A DNA stretch of 64,000 nucleotides from Loripinus fragilis (taxonomy: Eukaryota; Mollusca; Bivalvia; Lucinida; Lucinidae): assembly GCA_964019695.1 (NCBI GenBank), contig OZ026531.1, forward strand, positions 8,689,701 through 8,753,700. The letters run 5' to 3'. Position numbers and translations under genes: made by a program. The notes under the pieces are model-generated. The model did no database searches. It saw nothing but the letters and a program-made list of their open reading frames with translations, and had not been told where the DNA came from. Below, piece by piece: positions 37,121 to 49,974 of the stretch (positions are counted from its first letter, which is position 1; the number at the start of each line of letters is the position of its first letter).

Positions 37121-39275
37121 GAACTACTATTTTCATCATGCCCACACGGGCATCAGTTTGTAGTACCGGAGGCCGTCTACAAATGGTGAAAATTTCAAAG
37201 CGTTCCGTCGGGAAATTAAAAAGTTATGAGCATTAGAAGATCTTCCCATTAGGCCCCATTAGGCCACAGTAGCCGATCCGGCCTAAAACTTGCGCGGGTC
37301 ACTTTCACGGACGGGCTCGAAACTGGTGCCAGAAGTTAGCCCCCGACCAGAGCTTCATTGTGAGGCATTGCGTAAAATTTTCCGTCCCCCGAGTGCCGAG
37401 CAATAGCCCCTGAAAGGGCTTTCGGCACAATTTTCACGCCCTTATTTGAGCCACTTGTAGCCGAAGGAATTTTGCGCAAATGACTGAGAGGTGCTCCTGG
37501 GCACTGCTCATCACTTTGCAATAGGTTCCGGGGCTTTTCGCGAAGGTCGCGTTTTCTCAAACTTTGAGGGCATTAGTGGGTGGGGTGTGAAAACCTCCGA
37601 ATGCATGGTTCTCAGCTCCTGCTGTGGGCAGCAAGCCAATTTTTTTTCCAAAATGTTGACCTATAAAAGAGCTTACTCGGGTGTGAAAATTATCATTGTG
37701 CGCGCGCGCCCCGGACCGCACTTATGATATTTCCTGTTTTCCCATAGGGCCCAAGGCAAATGGGGATAGCAGTTGTACGCGCTTTCTAAGGCTCTGATCG
37801 CTTTTAGATTTTGCACGCGGATAGGGCCAACAGAGGCGCAGGTATTGCCATGCGCACCCGCCCGCAACAATGTTTCGATACCGAGTTATCGGGGTGTGGA
37901 AGTCCGCCGCCCCGAAGCTTTACGCGCTTCCGTCTCGCGAACTACTATTTTCATCATGCCCACACGGGCATCAGTTTGTAGTACCGGAGGCCGTCTACAA
38001 ATGGTGAAAATTTCAAAGTGTTCCGTCGGGAAATTAAAAAGTTATGAGCATTAGAAGATCTTCCCATTAGGCCCCATTAGGCCACAGTAGCCGATCCGGC
38101 CTAAAACTTGCGCGGGTCACTTTCACGGACGGGCTCGAAACTGGTGCCAGAAGTTAGCCCCCGACCAGAGCTTCATTGTGAGGCATTGCGTAAAATTTTC
38201 CGTCCCCCGAGTGCCGAGCAATAGCCCCTGAAAGGGCTTTCGGCACAATTTTCACGCCCTTATTTGAGCCACTTGTAGCCGAAGGAATTTTGCGCAAATG
38301 ACTGAGAGGTGCTCCTGGGCACTGCTCATCACTTTGCAATAGGTTCCGGGGCTTTTCGCGAAGGTCGCGTTTTCTCAAACTTTGAGGGCATTAGTGGGTG
38401 GGGTGTGAAAACCTCCGAATGCATGGTTCTCAGCTCCTGCTGTGGGCAGCAAGCCAATTTTTTTTCCAAAATGTTGACCTATAAAAGAGCTTACTCGGGT
38501 GTGAAAATTATCATTGTGCGCGCGCGCCCCGGACCGCAATTATGATATTTCCTGTTTTCCCATAGGGCCCAAGGCAAATGGGGATAGCGGTTGTACGCGC
38601 TTTCTAAGGCTCTGATCGCTTTTAGATTTTGCACGCGGATAGGGCCAACAGAGGCGCAGGTATTGCCATGCGCACCCGCCCGCAACAATGTTTCGATACC
38701 GAGTTATCGGGGTGTGGAAGTCCGCCGCCCCGAAGCTTTACGCGCTTCCGTCTCGCGAACTACTATTTTCATCATGCCCACACGGGCATCAGTTTGTAGT
38801 ACCGGAGGCCGTCTACAAATGGTGAAAATTTCAAAGCGTTCCGTCGGGAAATTAAAAAGTTATGAGCATTAGAAGATCTTCCCATTAGGCCCCATTAGGC
38901 CACAGTAGCCGATCCGGCCTAAAACTTGCGCGGGTCACTTTCACGGACGGGCTCGAAACTGGTGCCAGAAGTTAGCCCCCGACCAGAGCTTCATTGTGAG
39001 GCATTGCGTAAAATTTTCCGTCCCCCGAGTGCCGAGCAATAGCCCCTGAAAGGGCTTTCGGCACAATTTTCACGCCCTTATTTGAGCCACTTGTAGCCGA
39101 AGGAATTTTGCGCAAATGACTGAGAGGTGCTCCTGGGCACTGCTCACCACTTTGCAATAGGTTCCGGGGCTTTTCGCGAAGGTCGCATTTTCTCAAACTT
39201 TGAGGGCATTAGTGGGTGGGGTGTGAAAACCTCCGAATGCATGGTTCTCAGCTCCTGCTGTGGGCAGCAAGCCAA

Positions 39276-39287
39276 TTTTTTTTCTCC
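39276..39287. repeat. Second monomer with the same 2-bp insertion
   Basis: The change is identical to that at 16,378, but it lies one unit further from block A2 than its partner lies from block A1. This suggests that an additional monomer was inserted between 37,121 and 39,284, or that one was lost from the left copy. Confidence 0.9.
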
Positions 39288-42200
39288 AAAATGTTGACCT
39301 ATAAAAGAGCTTACTCGGGTGTGAAAATTATCATTGTGCGCGCGCGCCCCGGACCGCAATTATGATATTTCCTGTTTTCCCATAGGGCCCAAGGCAAATG
39401 GGGATAGCGGTTGTACGCGCTTTCTAAGGCTCTGATCGCTTTTAGATTTTGCACGCGGATAGGGCCAACAGAGGCGCAGGTATTGCCATGCGCACCCGCC
39501 CGCAACAATGTTTCGATACCGAGTTATCGGGGTGTGGAAGTCCGCCGCCCCGAAGCTTTACGCGCTTCCGTCTCGCGAACTACTATTTTCATCATGCCCA
39601 CACGGGCATCAGTTTGTAGTACCGGAGGCCGTCTACAAATGGTGAAAATTTCAAAGCGTTCCGTCGGGAAATTAAAAAGTTATGAGCATTAGAAGATCTT
39701 CCCATTAGGCCCCATTAGGCCACAGTAGCCGATCCGGCCTAAAACTTGCGCGGGTCACTTTCACGGACGGGCTCGAAACTGGTGCCAGAAGTTAGCCCCC
39801 GACCAGAGCTTCATTGTGAGGCATTGCGTAAAATTTTCCGTCCCCCGAGTGCCGAGCAATAGCCCCTGAAAGGGCTTTCGGCACAATTTTCACGCCCTTA
39901 TTTGAGCCACTTGTAGCCGAAGGAATTTTGCGCAAATGACTGAGAGGTGCTCCTGGGCACTGCTCATCACTTTGCAATAGGTTCCGGGGCTTTTCGCGAA
40001 GGTCGCGTTTTCTCAAACTTTGAGGGCATTAGTGGGTGGGGTGTGAAAACCTCCGAATGCATGGTTCTCAGCTCCTGCTGTGGGCAGCAAGCCAATTTTT
40101 TTTCCAAAATGTTGACCTATAAAAGAGCTTACTCGGGTGTGAAAATTATCATTGTGCGCGCGCGCCCCGGACCGCAATTATGATATTTCCTGTTTTCCCA
40201 TAGGGCCCAAGGCAAATGGGGATAGCGGTTGTACGCGCTTTCTAAGGCTCTGATCGCTTTTAGATTTTGCACGCGGATAGGGCCAACAGAGGCGCAGGTA
40301 TTGCCATGCGCACCCGCCCGCAACAATGTTTCGATACCGAGTTATCGGGGTGTGGAAGTCCGCCGCCCCGAAGCTTTACGCGCTTCCGTCTCGCGAACTA
40401 CTATTTTCATCATGCCCACACGGGCATCAGTTTGTAGTACCGGAGGCCGTCTACAAATGGTGAAAATTTCAAAGCGTTCCGTCGGGAAATTAAAAAGTTA
40501 TGAGCATTAGAAGATCTTCCCATTAGGCCCCATTAGGCCACAGTAGCCGATCCGGCCTAAAACTTGCGCGGGTCACTTTCACGGACGGGCTCGAAACTGG
40601 TGCCAGAAGTTAGCCCCCGACCAGAGCTTCATTGTGAGGCATTGCGTAAAATTTTCCGTCCCCCGAGTGCCGAGCAATAGCCCCTGAAAGGGCTTTCGGC
40701 ACAATTTTCACGCCCTTATTTGAGCCACTTGTAGCCGAAGGAATTTTGCGCAAATGACTGAGAGGTGCTCCTGGGCACTGCTCATCACTTTGCAATAGGT
40801 TCCGGGGCTTTTCGCGAAGGTCGCGTTTTCTCAAACTTTGAGGGCATTAGTGGGTGGGGTGTGAAAACCTCCGAATGCATGGTTCTCAGCTCCTGCTGTG
40901 GGCAGCAAGCCAATTTTTTTTCCAAAATGTTGACCTATAAAAGAGCTTACTCGGGTGTGAAAATTATCATTGTGCGCGCGCGCCCCGGACCGCAATTATG
41001 ATATTTCCTGTTTTCCCATAGGGCCCAAGGCAAATGGGGATAGCGGTTGTACGCGCTTTCTAAGGCTCTGATCGCTTTTAGATTTTGCACGCGGATAGGG
41101 CCAACAGAGGCGCAGGTATTGCCATGCGCACCCGCCCGCAACAATGTTTCGATACCGAGTTATCGGGGTGTGGAAGTCCGCCGCCCCGAAGCTTTACGCG
41201 CTTCCGTCTCGCGAACTACTATTTTCATCATGCCCACACGGGCATCAGTTTGTAGTACCGGAGGCCGTCTACAAATGGTGAAAATTTCAAAGCGTTCCGT
41301 CGGGAAATTAAAAAGTTATGAGCATTAGAAGATCTTCCCATTAGGCCCCATTAGGCCACAGTAGCCGATCCGGCCTAAAACTTGCGCGGGTCACTTTCAC
41401 GGACGGGCTCGAAACTGGTGCCAGAAGTTAGCCCCCGACCAGAGCTTCATTGTGAGGCATTGCGTAAAATTTTCCGTCCCCCGAGTGCCGAGCAATAGCC
41501 CCTGAAAGGGCTTTCGGCACAATTTTCACGCCCTTATTTGAGCCACTTGTAGCCGAAGGAATTTTGCGCAAATGACTGAGAGGTGCTCCTGGGCACTGCT
41601 CATCACTTTGCAATAGGTTCCGGGGCTTTTCGCGAAGGTCGCATTTTCTCAAACTTTGAGGGCATTAGTGGGTGGGGTGTGAAAACCTCCGAATGCATGG
41701 TTCTCAGCTCCTGCTGTGGGCAGCAAGCCAATTTTTTTTCCAAAATGTTGACCTATAAAAGAGCTTACTCGGGTGTGAAAATTATCATTGTGCGCGCGCG
41801 CCCCGGACCGCAATTATGATATTTCCTGTTTTCCCATAGGGCCCAAGGCAAATGGGGATAGCGGTTGTACGCGCTTTCTAAGGCTCTGATCGCTTTTAGA
41901 TTTTGCACGCGGATAGGGCCAACAGAGGCGCAGGTATTGCCATGCGCACCCGCCCGCAACAATGTTTCGATACCGAGTTATCGGGGTGTGGAAGTCCGCC
42001 GCCCCGAAGCTTTACGCGCTTCCGTCTCGCGAACTACTATTTTCATCATGCCCACACGGGCATCAGTTTGTAGTACCGGAGGCCGTCTACAAATGGTGAA
42101 AATTTCAAAGCGTTCCGTCGGGAAATTAAAAAGTTATGAGCATTAGAAGATCTTCCCATTAGGCCCCATTAGGCCACAGTAGCCGATCCGGCCTAAAACT

Positions 42201-45200
42201 TGCGCGGGTCACTTTCACGGACGGGCTCGAAACTGGTGCCAGAAGTTAGCCCCCGACCAGAGCTTCATTGTGAGGCATTGCGTAAAATTTTCCGTCCCCC
42301 GAGTGCCGAGCAATAGCCCCTGAAAGGGCTTTCGGCACAATTTTCACGCCCTTATTTGAGCCACTTGTAGCCGAAGGAATTTTGCGCAAATGACTGAGAG
42401 GTGCTCCTGGGCACTGCTCATCACTTTGCAATAGGTTCCGGGGCTTTTCGCGAAGATCGCGTTTTCTCAAACTTTGAGGGCATTAGTGGGTGGGGTGTGA
42501 AAACCTCCGAATGCATGGTTCTCAGCTCCTGCTGTGGGCAGCAAGCCAATTTTTTTTCCAAAATGTTGACCTATAAAAGAGCTTACTCGGGTGTGAAAAT
42601 TATCATTGTGAGCGCGCGCCCCGGACCGCAATTATGATATTTCCTGTTTTCCCATAGGGCCCAAGGCAAATGGGGATAGCGGTTGTACGCGCTTTCTAAG
42701 GCTCTGATCGCTTTTAGATTTTGCACGCGGATAGGGCCAACAGAGGCGCAGGTATTGCCATGCGCACCCGCCCGCAACAATGTTTCGATACCGAGTTATC
42801 GGGGTGTGGAAGTCCGCCGCCCCGAAGCTTTACGCGCTTCCGTCTCGCGAACTACTATTTTCATCATGCCCACACGGGCATCAGTTTGTAGTACCGGAGG
42901 CCGTCTACAAATGGTGAAAATTTCAAAGCGTTCCGTCGGGAAATTAAAAAGTTATGAGCATTAGAAGATCTTCCCATTAGGCCCCATTAGGCCACAGTAG
43001 CCGATCCGGCCTAAAACTTGCGCGGGTCACTTTCACGGACGGGCTCGAAACTGGTGCCAGAAGTTAGCCCCCGACCAGAGCTTCATTGTGAGGCATTGCG
43101 TAAAATTTTCCGTCCCCCGAGTGCCGAGCAATAGCCCCTGAAAGGGCTTTCGGCACAATTTTCACGCCCTTATTTGAGCCACTTGTAGCCGAAGGAATTT
43201 TGCGCAAATGACTGAGAGGTGCTCCTGGGCACTGCTCATCACTTTGCAATAGGTTCCGGGGCTTTTCGCGAAGGTCGCGTTTTCTCAAACTTTGAGGGCA
43301 TTAGTGGGTGGGGTGTGAAAACCTCCGAATGCATGGTTCTCAGCTCCTGCTGTGGGCAGCAAGCCAATTTTTTTCCAATATGTTGACCTATAAAAGAGCT
43401 TACTCGGGTGTGAAAATTATCATTGTGCGCGCGCGCCCCGGACCGCAATTATGATATTTCCTGTTTTCCCATAGGGCCCAAGGCAAATGGGGATAGCGGT
43501 TGTACGCGCTTTCTAAGGCTCTGATCGCTTTTAGATTTTGCACGCGGATAGGGCCAACAGAGGCGCAGGTATTGCCATGCGCACCCGCCCGCAACAATGT
43601 TTCGATACCGAGTTATCGGGGTGTGGAAGTCCGCCGCCCCGAAGCTTTACGCGCTTCCGTCTCGCGAACTACTATTTTCATCATGCCCACACGGGCATCA
43701 GTTTGTAGTACCGGAGGCCGTCTACAAATGGTGAAAATTTCAAAGCGTTCCGTCGGGAAATTAAAAAGTTATGAGCATTAGAAGATCTTCCCATTAGGCC
43801 CCATTAGGCCACAGTAGCCGATCCGGCCTAAAACTTGCGCGGGTCACTTTCACAGACGGGCTCGAAACTGGTGCCAGAAGTTAGCCCCCGACCAGAGCTT
43901 CATTGTGAGGCATTGCGTAAAATTTTCCGTCCCCCGAGTGCCGAGCAATAGCCCCTGAAAGGGCTTTCGGCACAATTTTCACGCCCTTATTTGAGCCACT
44001 TGTAGCCGAAGGAATTTTGCGCAAATGACTGAGAGGTGCTCCTGGGCACTGCTCATCACTTTGCAATAGGTTCCGGGGCTTTTCGCGAAGGTCGCGTTTT
44101 CTCAAACTTTGAGGGCATTAGTGGGTGGGGTGTGAAAACCTCCGAATGCATGGTTCTCAGCTCCTGCTGTGGGCAGCAAGCCAATTTTTTTTCCAAAATG
44201 TTGACCTATAAAAGAGCTTACTCGGGTGTGAAAATTATCATTGTGCGCGCGCGCCCCGGACCGCAATTATGATATTTCCTGTTTTCCCATAGGGCCCAAG
44301 GCAAATGGGGATAGCGGTTGTACGCGCTTTCTAAGGCTCTGATCGCTTTTAGATTTTGCACGCGGATAGGGCCAACAGAGGCGCAGGTATTGCCATGCGC
44401 ACCCGCCCGCAACAATGTTTCGATACCGAGTTATCGGGGTGTGGAAGTCCGCCGCCCCGAAGCTTTACGCGCTTCCGTCTCGCGAACTACTATTTTCATC
44501 ATGCCCACACGGGCATCAGTTTGTAGTACCGGAGGCCGTCTACAAATGGTGAAAATTTCAAAGCGTTCCGTCGGGAAATTAAAAAGTTATGAGCATTAGA
44601 AGATCTTCCCATTAGGCCCCATTAGGCCACAGTAGCCGATCCGGCCTAAAACTTGCGCGGGTCACTTTCACGGACGGGCTCGAAACTGGTGCCAGAAGTT
44701 AGCCCCCGACCAGAGCTTCATTGTGAGGCATTGCGTAAAATTTTCCGTCCCCCGAGTGCCGAGCAATAGCCCCTGAAAGGGCTTTCGGCACAATTTTCAT
44801 GCCCTTATTTGAGCCACTTGTAGCCGAAGGAATTTTGCGCAAATGACTGAGAGGTGCTCCTGGGCACTGCTCATCACTTTGCAATAGGTTCCGGGGCTTT
44901 TCGCGAAGGTCGCGTTTTCTCAAACTTTGAGGGCATTAGTGGGTGGGGTGTGAAAACCTCCGAATGCATGGTTCTCAGCTCCTGCTGTGGGCAGCAAGCC
45001 AATTTTTTTTCCAAAATGTTGACCTATAAAAGAGCTTACTCGGGTGTGAAAATTATCATTGTGCGCGCGCGCCCCGGACCGCAATTATGATATTTCCTGT
45101 TTTCCCATAGCGCCCAAGGCAAATGGGGATAGCGGTTGTACGCGCTTTCTAAGGCTCTGATCGCTTTTAGATTTTGCACGCGGATAGGGCCAACAGAGGC

Positions 45201-45912
45201 GCAGGTATTGCCATGCGCACCCGCCCGCAACAATGTTTCGATACCGAGTTATCGGGGTGTGGAAGTCCGCCGCCCCGAAGCTTTACGCGCTTCCGTCTCG
45301 CGAACTACTATTTTCATCATGCCCACACGGGCATCAGTTTGTAGTACCGGAGGCCGTCTACAAATGGTGAAAATTTCAAAGCGTTCTGTCGGGAAATTAA
45401 AAAGTTATGAGCATTAGAAGATCTTCCCATTAGGCCCCATTAGGCCACAGTAGCCGATCCGGCCTAAAACTTGCGCGGGTCACTTTCACGGACGGGCTCG
45501 AAACTGGTGCCAGAAGTTAGCCCCCGACCAGAGCTTCATTGTGAGGCATTGCGTAAAATTTTTCGTCCCCCGAGTGCCGAGCAATAGCCCCTGAAAGGGC
45601 TTTCGGCACAATTTTCACGCCCTTATTTGAGCCACTTGTAGCCGAAGGAATTTTGCGCAAATGACTGAGAGGTGCTCCTGGGCACTGCTCATCACTTTGC
45701 AATAGGTTCCGGGGCTTTTCGCGAAGGTCGCGTTTTCTCAAACTTTGAGGGCATTAGTGGGTGGGGTGTGAAAACCTCCGAATGCATGGTTCTCAGCTCC
45801 TGCTGTGGGCAGCAAGCCAATTTTTTTTCCAAAATGTTGACCTATAAAAGAGCTTACTCGGGTGTGAAAATTATCATTGTGCGCGCGCGCCCCGGACCGC
45901 AATTATGATATT

Positions 45913-45933
45913 TCCTGTTTTCATAGGGCCCAA
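45913..45933. repeat. Monomer variant with CC deletion
   Basis: The usual TTTTCCCATAGG reads TTTTCATAGG here, a loss of two C. It is the only indel in the window that is not next to the T8 run. It is private to this unit. Confidence 0.9.
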
Positions 45934-48823
45934 GGCAAATGGGGATAGCGGTTGTACGCGCTTTCTAAGGCTCTGATCGCTTTTAGATTTTGCACGCGGA
46001 TAGGGCCAACAGAGGCGCAGGTATTGCCATGCGCACCCGCCCGCAACAATGTTTCGATACCGAGTTATCGGGGTGTGGAAGTCCGCCGCCCCGAAGCTTT
46101 ACGCGCTTCCGTCTCGCGAACTACTATTTTCATCATGCCCACATGGGCATCAGTTTGTAGTACCGGAGGCCGTCTACAAATGGTGAAAATTTCAAAGCGT
46201 TCCGTCGGGAAATTAAAAAGTTATGAGCATTAGAAGATCTTCCCATTAGGCCCCATTAGGCCACAGTAGCCGATCCGGCCTAAAACTTGCGCGGGTCACT
46301 TTCACGGACGGGCTCGAAACTGGTGCCAGAAGTTAGCCCCCGACCAGAGCTTCATTGTGAGGCATTGCGTAAAATTTTCCGTCCCCCGAGTGCCGAGCAA
46401 TAGCCCCTGAAAGGGCTTTCGGCACAATTTTCACGCCCTTATTTGAGCCACTTGTAGCCGAAGGAATTTTGCGCAAATGACTGAGAGGTGCTCCTGGGCA
46501 CTGCTCATCACTTTGCAATAGGTTCCAGGGCTTTTCGCGAAGGTCGCGTTTTCTCAAACTTTGAGGGCATTAGTGGGTGGGGTGTGAAAACCTCCAAATG
46601 CATGGTTCTCAGCTCCTGCTGTGGGCAGCAAGCCAATTTTTTTTCCAAAATGTTGACCTATAAAAGAGCTTACTCGGGTGTGAAAATTATCATTGTGCGC
46701 GCGCGCCCCGGACCGCAATTATGATATTTCCTGTTTTCCCATAGGGCCCAAGGCAAATGGGGATAGCGGTTGTACGCGCTTTCTAAGGCTCTGATCGCTT
46801 TTAGATTTTGCACGCGGATAGGGCCAACAGAGGCGCAGGTATTGCCATGCGCACCCGCCCGCAACAATGTTTCGATACCGAGTTATCGGGGTGTGGAAGT
46901 CCGCCGCCCCGAAGCTTTACGCGCTTCCGTCTCGCGAACTACTATTTTCATCATGCCCACACGGGCATCAGTTTGTAGTACCGGAGGCCGTCTACAAATG
47001 GTGAAAATTTCAAAGCGTTCCGTCAGGAAATTAAAAAGTTATGAGCATTAGAAGATCTTCCCATTAGGCCCCATTAGGCCACAGTAGCCGATCCGGCCTA
47101 AAACTTGCGCGGGTCACTTTCACGGACGGGCTTGAAACTGGTGCCAGAAGTTAGCCCCCGACCAGAGCTTCATTGTGAGGCATTGCGTAAAATTTTCCGT
47201 CCCCCGAGTGCCGAGCAATAGCCCCTGAAAGGGCTTTCGGCACAATTTTCACGCCCTTATTTGAGCCACTTGTAGCCGAAGGAATTTTGCGCAAATGACT
47301 GAGAGGTGCTCCTGGGCACTGCTCATCACTTTGCAATAGGTTCCGGGGCTTTTCGCGAAGGTCGCGTTTTCTCAAACTTTGAGGGCATTAGTGGGTGGGG
47401 TGTGAAAACCTCCGAATGCATGGTTCTCAGCTCCTGCTGTGGGCAGCAAGCCAATTTTTTTTCCAAAATGTTGACCTATAAAAGAGCTTACTCGGGTGTG
47501 AAAATTATCATTGTGCGCGCGCGCCCCGGACCGCAATTATGATATTTCCTGTTTTCCCATAGGGCCCAAGGCAAATGGGGATAGCGGTTGTACGCGCTTT
47601 CTAAGGCTCTGATCGCTTTTAGATTTTGCACGCGGATAGGGCCAACAGAGGCGCAGGTATTGCCATGCGCACCCGCCCGCAACAATGTTTCGATACCGAG
47701 TTATCGGGGTGTGGAAGTCCGCCGCCCCGAAGCTTTACGCGCTTCCGTCTCGCGAACTACTATTTTCATCATGCCCACACGGGCATCAGTTTGTAGTACC
47801 GGAGGCCGTCTACAAATGGTGAAAATTTCAAAGCGTTCCGTCGGGAAATTAAAAAGTTATGAGCATTAGAAGATCTTCCCATTAGGCCCCATTAGGCCAC
47901 AGTAGCCGATCCGGCCTAAAACTTGCGCGGGTCACTTTCACGGACGGGCTCGAAACTGGTGCCAGAAGTTAGCCCCCGACCAGAGCTTCATTGTGAGGCA
48001 TTGCGTAAAATTTTCCGTCCCCCGAGTGCCGAGCAATAGCCCCTGAAAGGGCTTTCGGCACAATTTTCACGCCCTTATTTGAGCCACTTGTAGCCGAAGG
48101 AATTTTGCGCAAATGACTGAGAGGTGCTCCTGGGCACTGCTCATCACTTTGCAATAGGTTCCGGGGCTTTTCGCGAAGGTCGCGTTTTCTCAAACTTTGA
48201 GGGCATTAGTGGGTGGGGTGTGAAAACCTCCGAATGCATGGTTCTCAGCTCCTGCTGTGGGCAGCAAGCCAATTTTTTTCCAAAATGTTGACCTATAAAA
48301 GAGCTTACTCGGGTGTGAAAATTATCATTGTGCGCGCGCGCCCCGGACCGCAATTATGATATTTCCTGTTTTCCCATAGGGCCCAAGGCAAATGGGGATA
48401 GCGGTTGTACGCGCTTTCTAAGGCTCTGATCGCTTTTAGATTTTGCACGCGGATAGGGCCAACAGAGGCGCAGGTATTGCCATGCGCACCCGCCCGCAAC
48501 AATGTTTCGATACCGAGTTATCGGGGTGTGGAAGTCCGCCGCCCCGAAGCTTTACGCGCTTCCGTCTCGCGAACTACTATTTTCATCATGCCCACACGGG
48601 CATCAGTTTGTAGTACCGGAGGCCGTCTACAAATGGTGAAAATTTCAAAGCGTTCCGTCGGGAAATTAAAAAGTTATGAGCATTAGAAGATCTTCCCATT
48701 AGGCCCCATTAGGCCACAGTAGCCGATCCGGCCTAAAACTTGCGCGGGTCACTTTCACGGACGGGCTCGAAACTGGTGCCAGAAGTTAGCCCCCGACCAG
48801 AGCTTCATTGTGAGGCATTGCGT

Positions 48824-49974
48824 TATATTTTCCGTCCCCCGAGTGCCGAGCAATAGCCCCTGAAAGGGCTTTCGGCACAATTTTCACGCCCTTATTTGAA
48901 CCACTTGTAGCCGAAGGAATTTTGCGCAAATGACTGAGAGGTGCTCCTGGGCACTGCTCATCACTTTGCAATAGGTTCCGGGGCTTTTCGCGAAGGTCGC
49001 GTTTTCTCAAACTTTGAGGGCATTAGTGGGTGGGGTGTGAAAACCTCCGAATGCATGGTTCTCAGCTCCTGCTGTGGGCAGCAAGCCAATTTTTTTTCCA
49101 AAATGTTGACCTATAAAAGAGCTTACTCGGGTGTGAAAATTATCATTGTGCGCGCGCGCCCCGGACCGCAATTATGATATTTCCTGTTTTCCCATAGGGC
49201 CCAAGGCAAATGGGGATAGCGGTTGTACGCGCTTTCTAAGGCTCTGATCGCTTTTAGATTTTGCACGCGGATAGGGCCAACAGAGGCGCAGGTATTGCCA
49301 TGCGCACCCGCACGCAACAATGTTTCGATACCGAGTTATCGGGGTGTTGAAGTCCGCCGCCCCGAAGCTTTACGCGCTTCCGTCTCGCGAACTACTATTT
49401 TCATCATGCCCACACGGGCATCAGTTTGTAGTACCGGAGGCCGTCTACAAATGGTGAAAATTTCAAAGCGTTCCGTCGGGAAATTAAAAAGTTATGAGCA
49501 TTAGAAGATCTTCCCATTAGGCCCCATTAGGCCACAGTAGCCGATCCGGCCTAAAACTTGCGCGGGTCACTTTCACGGACGGGCTCGAAACTGGTGCCAG
49601 AAGTTAGCCCCCGACCAGAGCTTCATTGTGAGGCATTGCGTAAAATTTTCTGTACCCCGAGTGCCGAGCAATAGCCCCTGAAAGGGCTTTCGGCACAATT
49701 TTCACGCCCTTATTTGAGCCACTTGTAGCCGAAGGAATTTTGCGCAAATGACTGAGAGGTGCTCCTGGGCACTGCTCATCACTTTGCAATAGGTTCCGGG
49801 GCTTTTTGCGAAGGTCGCGTTTTCTCAAACTTTGAGGGCATTAGTGGGTGGGGTGTGAAAACCTCCGAATGCATGGTACTCAGCTCCTGCTGTGGGTAGC
49901 AAGCCAATTTTTTTTCCAAAATGTTGACCTATAAAAGAGCTTACTCGGGTGTGAAAATTATCATTGTGCGCGCA
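48824..49974. repeat. Diverged monomer stretch with clustered substitutions
   Basis: Eleven substitutions fall within 1,151 bp: 48824, 48826, 48900, 49312, 49348, 49651, 49654, 49807, 49878, 49897 and 49974. Elsewhere there are about one or two per 818 bp. The 7-T variant of the T run at 48,273 lies just upstream. These units may have escaped recent homogenisation, or they may sit in a patch of lower sequence accuracy. Confidence 0.8.
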
